A DNA stretch of 64,000 nt, taken from NCBI GenBank assembly GCA_964478815.1, contig CAYZKY010000004.1, positions 29,257 through 93,256 on the forward strand. The letters run 5' to 3'. The position numbers were made by a program, and so were the translations under genes. Positions 59,445-64,000 of the stretch are shown here, piece by piece. The notes beneath the pieces are model-generated. The model was not told where the DNA came from. It saw nothing but the letters and a program-made list of their open reading frames with translations, and did not search any database. The stretch is from DASVNK01 sp964478815 (lineage in GTDB: Bacteria; Verrucomicrobiota; Verrucomicrobiia; Limisphaerales; SXQI01). The first letter of the stretch is position 1; every line of letters begins with the position of its first letter.

Positions 59445-60242
59445 TCAGAACGGGAGGTCTTCGCCGCGGCGCTGGGTGAAGCGGCGCCAGTGGGTGTGGC
59501 CGGAATCGCGGGCGAGCTGGATGGCTTCGGCGAAGTTGAGACCGACCTCGCCCGGGGCATGGGCGTCCGAACCGAAGGTCAGCGGGACGCGGTATTCCTG
59601 CGCCAGGCGGACGATGGCCGGGCTGGGGTACATTTCCTTGCAGTCTTTGCGCAAGCCGGCGGTGTTGATCTCGATGGCGATGTTGTTCCGGCTGGCGGCT
59701 TTCAGGAAGGCGCGGAAGAGGTGAGTGCAATCCTGCTCCGGATAAAAGCAGAATTTCTTGCAGAGGTCGGCGTGGCCGATGGTGTCGAAGAGGCGGGATT
59801 CGGCGGCCTGGGTGAGGCGCTCGAAATAGGCGGTCCAGACTTCGAACGGATCGCGGCGGCTCCATTCGGAGAGTTTCTTGGGGTTGTCGAGATCCCAGGA
59901 TTCCGACACGTAGTGGACGGAACCGATGAAGTAATCCCAGGGATGGCGGGCGGCGAGTTCGCGAATCCACTCTTCGTGGCCGGGGAGGTAGTCGACTTCG
60001 AGCGAAAGCTTGATGGAGAGCTGGGGATACTCGCGCTGGGCGCGGCGGACCTTTTCGACGTATTCGTCGAGGTTGGCGAAGCTCATGCGCCAATCGTCGA
60101 AGTCGTCGCGCTCCATCGGGCTGTGGTCGGACATGCCGATTTCGCGCAGCCCCACCTTCAAGGCGTGGGCGGCGTAATCGACCGGTTCCCCGACGGCGTG
60201 GTGGCACAGCGGGGTGTGCATATGATAATCGGCGGGCAGCAT
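59445..60242 (-). CDS. PHP-domain phosphatase, histidinol-phosphatase-like (HisK type)
   Basis: The protein has 265 residues. Metal-binding residues of the PHP fold are present: His7 and His9 in DYHMHTPLCHH, Asp39-His40 in SDHSP, Glu82 in SLEVDY, His110 in GSVHY, His157 in GHADL, and Asp226-His228 in GSDAH. The length and pattern fit histidinol-phosphatases of the HisK family, which remove phosphate from histidinol phosphate in histidine synthesis. No other his gene is close by. Start at ATG 60242 is chosen because it precedes the PHP motif immediately. It is divergent from the prepilin gene, with about 217 nt between. Confidence 0.85.
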   Translation of the reverse strand: MLPADYHMHTPLCHHAVGEPVDYAAHALKVGLREIGMSDHSPMERDDFDDWRMSFANLDEYVEKVRRAQREYPQLSIKLSLEVDYLPGHEEWIRELAARHPWDYFIGSVHYVSESWDLDNPKKLSEWSRRDPFEVWTAYFERLTQAAESRLFDTIGHADLCKKFCFYPEQDCTHLFRAFLKAASRNNIAIEINTAGLRKDCKEMYPSPAIVRLAQEYRVPLTFGSDAHAPGEVGLNFAEAIQLARDSGHTHWRRFTQRRGEDLPF

Positions 60243-60459
60243 GCCGTCGCAAATGATCTTTTGATCGGGGGCGATATTACTGCCATCCGGGGTGTTTGGC
60301 CAGCGCCGCTTGCTCGGTTGGGCCGGGCTGGCGGGGCTGGGCCTGTGCCGCGAAAGGAGTCATTGCCGGGGTTGGGGCGAGTTGCTAGGCTTACGGAAAC
60401 CACTGCACTGGAACCATCCGCGATGCGTCCGCGATCAAATTGACCAAACGGAGAGACCC
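60243..60459. promoter_or_regulatory. Divergent intergenic region between PHP gene and prepilin gene
   Basis: This holds the promoters of both genes by position. The ribosome binding site of the prepilin gene, GGAG at 60450-60453, is 6 nt from the ATG at 60460. No convincing -35/-10 pairs were found. Confidence 0.5.
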
Positions 60460-61263
60460 ATGAAACCGAACCCAATCAAACGTTCGAGACTGGCCTTTAC
60501 GCTGATCGAATTGCTGGTCGTGATCGCCATTATCGCGATTCTGGCGGGCATGCTGCTGCCGGCGCTCGCCAAAGCCAAGGGGCGCGCGCACCAGACGAAG
60601 TGTCTGAACAACCTGCGCCAGATCGGCCTGGCCCTCCAGCTTTACCTGGGCGACTACAATCGGTACCCGGGACATTACCTGGTGACGAAGGGGGAGATCA
60701 TTTACCCGCCGCGATTGTTGAAGTACGCCGCGAGCAATCTCTCGGTGTGGAACTGCCCGACCGAGAATTCGCGGTTTTATTACACGAACGATACGAAGTC
60801 GGGCGCGCCGATGCGGTTGACGCCGCAAACGGGGTTTACCTATGGCTATAACGACTGGGGAGCGGTGGCGGAGTTCTCGAAGCCGTACCAAGGGCTGGGC
60901 GGAGACATTGGCGGCGGGACGGAGCCGTGGCATATCGAGCCGCTGGAATCGCATGTGAAATCGCCAGCGGACATGATCTGCCTGGCGGACAGCCGGTCGG
61001 ATGGCGTGTGGGATACGGCGATCGACCCGTCCGATGGGACACCGACGGGCCCGGAACAAGCCGAGTGGCCGAGCAGCCGGCACGGGGGCAGCGGCAAGCC
61101 GAAAGCGGGCGCCGGGAAGATCAAATCCAGCCAGGGCGGCGGGGCGGTCTTCATGTTCTGCGACGGGCACGCCGAATTCATCCGGCAGGACAAGGCGATC
61201 GCTCGGACCGCAGACATGCGGCGGCGGTGGAACGCGGATAACGAGCCTCATTTGAACCAGTAA
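60460..61263 (+). CDS. Prepilin-like protein with N-terminal methylation motif
   Basis: The protein has 267 residues. Residues 7-34 (KRSRLA then FTLIELLVVIAIIAILAGML) are a type IV prepilin leader with a cleavage site after Ala12, Glu at +5 and a hydrophobic helix. Residues 50-230 are variable; the C-terminal GGGAVFMFCDGHAEF matches the DGH element of the prepilin-like proteins that are very common in Verrucomicrobia and Planctomycetes. These are processed by a prepilin peptidase and can belong to type II secretion or pseudopilus systems. The start at 60460 is decided by GGAG with 6 nt spacing, not by the upstream in-frame start at 60292. It is a single gene with no pilus genes nearby. Confidence 0.9.
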   Translation: MKPNPIKRSRLAFTLIELLVVIAIIAILAGMLLPALAKAKGRAHQTKCLNNLRQIGLALQLYLGDYNRYPGHYLVTKGEIIYPPRLLKYAASNLSVWNCPTENSRFYYTNDTKSGAPMRLTPQTGFTYGYNDWGAVAEFSKPYQGLGGDIGGGTEPWHIEPLESHVKSPADMICLADSRSDGVWDTAIDPSDGTPTGPEQAEWPSSRHGGSGKPKAGAGKIKSSQGGGAVFMFCDGHAEFIRQDKAIARTADMRRRWNADNEPHLNQ

Positions 61264-61411
61264 TTGCGGGGGGCCTGACCGCATCTCGCGCAGATTTGGA
61301 ACACGGACTGTTGGCGATCAATCAATCGGCTGGCTTCAGCGGCTGGAAACGGAATCCCCGTTCCCAAGGGTGGTTCCCGTGCTAAGTTAGCGGTGTGCAG
61401 GAATAAATGAA
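61264..61411. promoter_or_regulatory. Upstream region of the toxin-antitoxin pair
   Basis: No gene lies here. A near-palindrome (about 61347-61367, GGAAACGG and CCCCGTTCCC) lies upstream of the antitoxin start and might be an operator or a weak terminator of the prepilin gene. A weak -10-like TAAGTT lies near 61383. Confidence 0.35.
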
Positions 61412-61675
61412 ATGAGCACCGTCACCACACAGGAAGCCCGATTGTGTTTCGGCGAGTTGATCGAGCGCGTCGCGCAGGGCGAGGAAATTCAAATCACGCG
61501 AGATGAGCGGCCGATCGCGCGCCTGATTCCCGAGAGCGGCCGGGATCTCGGGGAAGTTCGAGCGGCAGTGGACGGTTTGCTGCAACTGCAGGAGGACATC
61601 CGTCGTCGATCACACGACGCCGACACCCTCTCCGACGCGGAAGTGCGAGACGCCATCGAAGAGGGCCGGAGGTGA
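61412..61675 (+). CDS. Phd/YefM-type antitoxin
   Basis: The protein has 87 residues. The N-terminal half (1-50) shows the Phd/YefM fold: TTQEARLCFGELIERVAQGE, then EIQITRDERPIARLIPE. The C-terminal part (residues 56-87) is acidic and helical, which would bind the toxin. An AGGA-type ribosome binding site precedes the ATG. The stop codon overlaps the start of the downstream toxin gene, the usual layout for coupled toxin-antitoxin translation. Antitoxins of this family bind their own promoter, so autoregulation is likely by analogy. Confidence 0.88.
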   Translation: MSTVTTQEARLCFGELIERVAQGEEIQITRDERPIARLIPESGRDLGEVRAAVDGLLQLQEDIRRRSHDADTLSDAEVRDAIEEGRR

Positions 61676-62087
61676 CGAAACCGTTCGTCGTCGACGCTTC
61701 GGTGGCTATCGGATGGTGCACCCCGGGCAAGCCACAGCGGCCACGCAACGCTTGCTGGCTTCCGTTCGCGAGGGCACTCCGGTCGAAGCACCGGCGCTCT
61801 GGCCGTTGGAGGTAGCCAACGTCCTTTTGGTCTTGGTCCGGCGCCGAAAACTGACGGAAATCGAACGATTGTCCTCAATAAACTGGCTAAACCGCCTGTC
61901 GATCAAAATCGACTACGAGATGGCTCATCTGGCCTTCACGACCATTTCCCAACTGGCCTCCAAGTATTCCCTAAGCAGCTACGACGCGGCCTACCTTGAA
62001 CTTTGTCTGCGCCGGGGGATTCCACTCGGGTGCAAGGATGGCCCACTCAAAGATGCCGCAGGAAGGTGCGGTGTGACCGTACTCTGA
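61672..62087 (+). pseudogene. vapC: VapC-type PIN-domain toxin gene, frameshifted in a run of C
   Basis: A GTG at 61672 overlapping the antitoxin stop begins VTKPFVVDASVAIGWCTP, with the first conserved PIN acid (Asp8). The frame is then wrong. The continuation GQATAATQRLLASVREG and PALWPLEVANVLLVLV to SYDAAYLELCLRRGIPLGCK and the stop lies in another frame, 1 nt off. Adding one C to the CCCC run at 61721-61724 joins the two halves into a PIN protein of about 138 residues with all expected acidic residues. The gene is therefore either inactivated by a one-base deletion, a sequencing error in a homopolymer, or (less likely) a programmed frameshift. PIN toxins cleave RNA. Confidence 0.8.
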
Positions 62088-62146
62088 CGTTTCGGAAAGA
62101 TGTCGATCCGGCGCCGAGTACGCTTCCCACGCCCCCTGTCGCCGAC

Positions 62147-62890
62147 TCACTTCGCGAGAAGGGCGCGGAGGTATTCGCGGTTGAGGCGGGAGATGTTTTC
62201 GAGGCGGATTTCCTTGGGGCAGACGGCTTCGCAGGAGCCGGTGACGGTGCAGTTGCCGAAGCCTTCCTGGTCCATTTGGGCGACCATGTTCAGGACGCGG
62301 CGTTCGCGCTCGACGCGGCCTTGGGGGAGGAGAGCGAGGTGGGAGACTTTGGCGGAGACGAAGAGCATGGCGGAGGCGTTCTTGCAGGCGGCCACACAGG
62401 CCCCGCAACCGATGCAAGCGGCGGCGTCCATCGCCACTTCCTGATCTTCCTTCGGCACGGGAATCGCATTGCCGTCCGGCGCGCCGCCGGTCGAAACGGA
62501 GACGAATCCGCCCTTCTGGATAATCCGGTCGAACGCGCTGCGATCGACGACGAGATCCTTGACGATGGGGAAGGACTTGGCGCGCCAGGGCTCGATGGTG
62601 ACGGTCTGCCCGTCCCGGAAGTGGCGCATGTGCAACTGGCAGGTGGCGGTGCCCTTGTGGCCGCCGTGAGGCGTGCCGTCGATCACGAGCGAGCAGGCTC
62701 CGCAGATCCCTTCGCGGCAATCGGAATCGAAGGCGATCGGTTCCTCGCCGCGCGCGAGGAGGTCCTCGTTCACGACGTCGAGCATTTCGAGGAAAGACAT
62801 GTCCTCGAGGACGTTCTTCGCCTCGTAGGTCGCGAAGCGGCCGGAATCCCGGCCGTTTTTCTGCCGCCAGACTTTGAGCGTGAGATTCAT
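62147..62890 (-). CDS. sdhB: Succinate dehydrogenase/fumarate reductase iron-sulfur subunit
   Basis: The protein has 247 residues and carries electrons from the flavin to quinone in the respiratory chain and citric acid cycle. The [2Fe-2S] ligands are Cys58, Cys63, Cys66 and Cys84 in SDCREGICGACSLVIDG and CQLHMR. The C-terminal clusters use CIGCGACVAACK (Cys159, 162, 165, 169) and Cys214, 220 and 224 in NCTVTGSCEAVCP. It starts 4 nt after the stop of sdhA, so they are probably co-transcribed and translationally coupled. Lacking a heme-binding part, it would need the membrane subunit, which must lie beyond the right edge. Length is normal for the family. Confidence 0.95.
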   Translation of the reverse strand: MNLTLKVWRQKNGRDSGRFATYEAKNVLEDMSFLEMLDVVNEDLLARGEEPIAFDSDCREGICGACSLVIDGTPHGGHKGTATCQLHMRHFRDGQTVTIEPWRAKSFPIVKDLVVDRSAFDRIIQKGGFVSVSTGGAPDGNAIPVPKEDQEVAMDAAACIGCGACVAACKNASAMLFVSAKVSHLALLPQGRVERERRVLNMVAQMDQEGFGNCTVTGSCEAVCPKEIRLENISRLNREYLRALLAK

Positions 62891-62894
62891 GGAA

Positions 62895-64000
62895 TTACTT
62901 GTAGCTGCGCTGGCTCATTTTCAGCTCTTCGTAGACGAGCGGCTCCTTGTGCAGGAGGGGAGCCTTGTCCGCTCCCTGGAATTCCCAAGCGCCGACAAAC
63001 GAGAAATTTTCGTCGTCGCGCTGCGCCTCGCCATCGGGCGTCTGGAATTCGGTGCGGAAATGGCCGCCGCACGACTCGCGGCGCATGAGGGCGTCGGTGC
63101 AGAGCAGCTCGCCGAATTCGAGGTAGTCCGCGACGCGGCCGGCTTGTTCGAGGGTCTGGTTCAGCTCCTCGCCAGAACCGGTCACCTGCAGATTCTGGTG
63201 GAACTCCTGCCGCAGCTCCGGAATCCGTTTGAGCGCCAGCTTCAGGCTCTGCTCGGAACGGGCCATGCCGCACTGTTCCCACATGATCTTGCCCAGCTCG
63301 CGGTGGAAGGAGGTCGGCGTGCGCTTGCCGCCCATCGAGAGAAAGCGCTTTGTTTGCGCGCGAATGGTTTCCTCCGCTTTTTTGAACTCAGGATGAGAGG
63401 TGGCAGGCCGCGCGGTTTTGTGCGAGGCGAAGTAGTGGCCGATGGTGTACGGAATCACGAAGTAGCCATCCGCGAGCCCTTGCATCAGCGCGCTGGCGCC
63501 CAGCCGGTTCGCGCCGTGATCGGAGAAATTGGCTTCGCCCAGGACGAACAGGCCGGGGATGTTGCTCATCAGGTTGTAGTCCACCCAAAGCCCGCCCATC
63601 GTGTAGTGCAACGCCGGGTAGATGCGCATGGGCACTTGGTAGGCGTTCTCGCCGGTGATGGTGCGGTACATGTCGAACAGGTTGCCGTAACGCTCCTGAA
63701 TCGTTGGCGCGCCGAGGCGCTTGATGGCATCCGCGAAATCGAGGTAGACGCCCAACCCGCCGGGGCCGACGCCGCGGCCGTCGTCGCACGCCTCCTTGGC
63801 GGCGCGGGAGGAAATGTCGCGCGGCGCGAGATTGCCGAAGCTGGGGTATTTGCGCTCGAGAAAGTAATCGCGCTCCCCTTCGGGAATCTGGCTCGCGGAA
63901 CGTTTGTCTCCCTTCGTCTTCGGCACCCACACCCGGCCGTCGTTGCGGAGGGATTCGGACATCAGGGTGAGCTTGGACTGGTGATCGCCGCTGACGGGGA
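62895..64000 (-). CDS. sdhA: Succinate dehydrogenase/fumarate reductase flavoprotein subunit (C-terminal part; cut by the window edge)
   Basis: The frame stays open to the right edge, so this is the C-terminal part (at least 368 residues) of a protein normally near 600-650. The HYTMGGLWVD element holds the substrate-binding His, and GEANFSDHGANRLGASALMQ holds the FAD/active-site region (Arg in ANRLGAS). The end LHKEPLVYEELKMSQRSYK resembles the C-terminus of type-B flavoproteins of Bacteroidetes and Verrucomicrobia. It oxidises succinate at the inner face of the membrane and passes electrons to SdhB. An ATG at 63962 is an internal Met, not the start. The gene for the cytochrome b subunit is probably upstream, beyond the window. 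Confidence 0.95.
   Translation of the reverse strand, partial: PVSGDHQSKLTLMSESLRNDGRVWVPKTKGDKRSASQIPEGERDYFLERKYPSFGNLAPRDISSRAAKEACDDGRGVGPGGLGVYLDFADAIKRLGAPTIQERYGNLFDMYRTITGENAYQVPMRIYPALHYTMGGLWVDYNLMSNIPGLFVLGEANFSDHGANRLGASALMQGLADGYFVIPYTIGHYFASHKTARPATSHPEFKKAEETIRAQTKRFLSMGGKRTPTSFHRELGKIMWEQCGMARSEQSLKLALKRIPELRQEFHQNLQVTGSGEELNQTLEQAGRVADYLEFGELLCTDALMRRESCGGHFRTEFQTPDGEAQRDDENFSFVGAWEFQGADKAPLLHKEPLVYEELKMSQRSYK

Noticed and set aside
60292..60459. N-terminal extension of the prepilin gene from an upstream start
   Set aside because: The extension has no homology-like content and the GGAG ribosome binding site with proper spacing precedes the ATG at 60460, right before the prepilin leader.

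Overview
The window looks like part of a GC-rich chromosome from the Verrucomicrobiota (possibly the wider PVC group). The clues are an N-terminal LEPR-XLL motif on a giant secreted-type protein, a VPD-type CTERM envelope-sorting tail, a prepilin-like protein with a DGH-type C-terminus, and sdhA-sdhB genes of the type-B (cytochrome-b-linked) kind. No rRNA, tRNA, phage, insertion sequence or CRISPR array was seen.

Positions 1-52132 are one minus-strand reading frame that starts at a GTG near 52132 and is still open at the left edge, so at least 17,377 codons of a single protein lie here and its C-terminus is outside the window. From N- to C-terminus (right to left) the protein has: the LEPR-XLL motif; a short beta-rich domain; an alpha/beta-hydrolase (lipase-like) domain with an apparent Ser-Asp-His triad; about 57 tandem beta-rich repeats of roughly 122 residues, with a higher-order repeat of three units recurring five times; seven Ig-like modules in two groups; a second beta-rich stretch; RTX-type calcium-binding blocks, interrupted by a PA14 domain and a zone of short GGE/YD repeats; modules resembling the flagellin hook-IN motif; FG-GAP repeats; and four domains resembling the proprotein-convertase P domain. 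It is best read as a giant calcium-dependent surface or released protein.

Positions 52133-62087 hold ordinary genes. On the minus strand these are a VPD-CTERM protein, an Ala/Pro-rich protein of unknown function, a secreted C39-peptidase-like/propeller protein, a sensor histidine kinase with no response regulator beside it, a SYLF-domain protein and a PHP-family phosphatase. On the plus strand are a prepilin-like protein and a Phd/VapC-type toxin-antitoxin pair whose toxin gene is frameshifted in a run of C. Intergenic regions carry two copies of a 103-bp repeat that can fold into two consecutive hairpins, and two strong intrinsic terminators.

Positions 62147-64000 (minus strand) carry sdhB and the 3' part of sdhA, which continues beyond the right edge. 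The long plus-strand open frames inside 1-52132 are treated as shadows of the giant gene.
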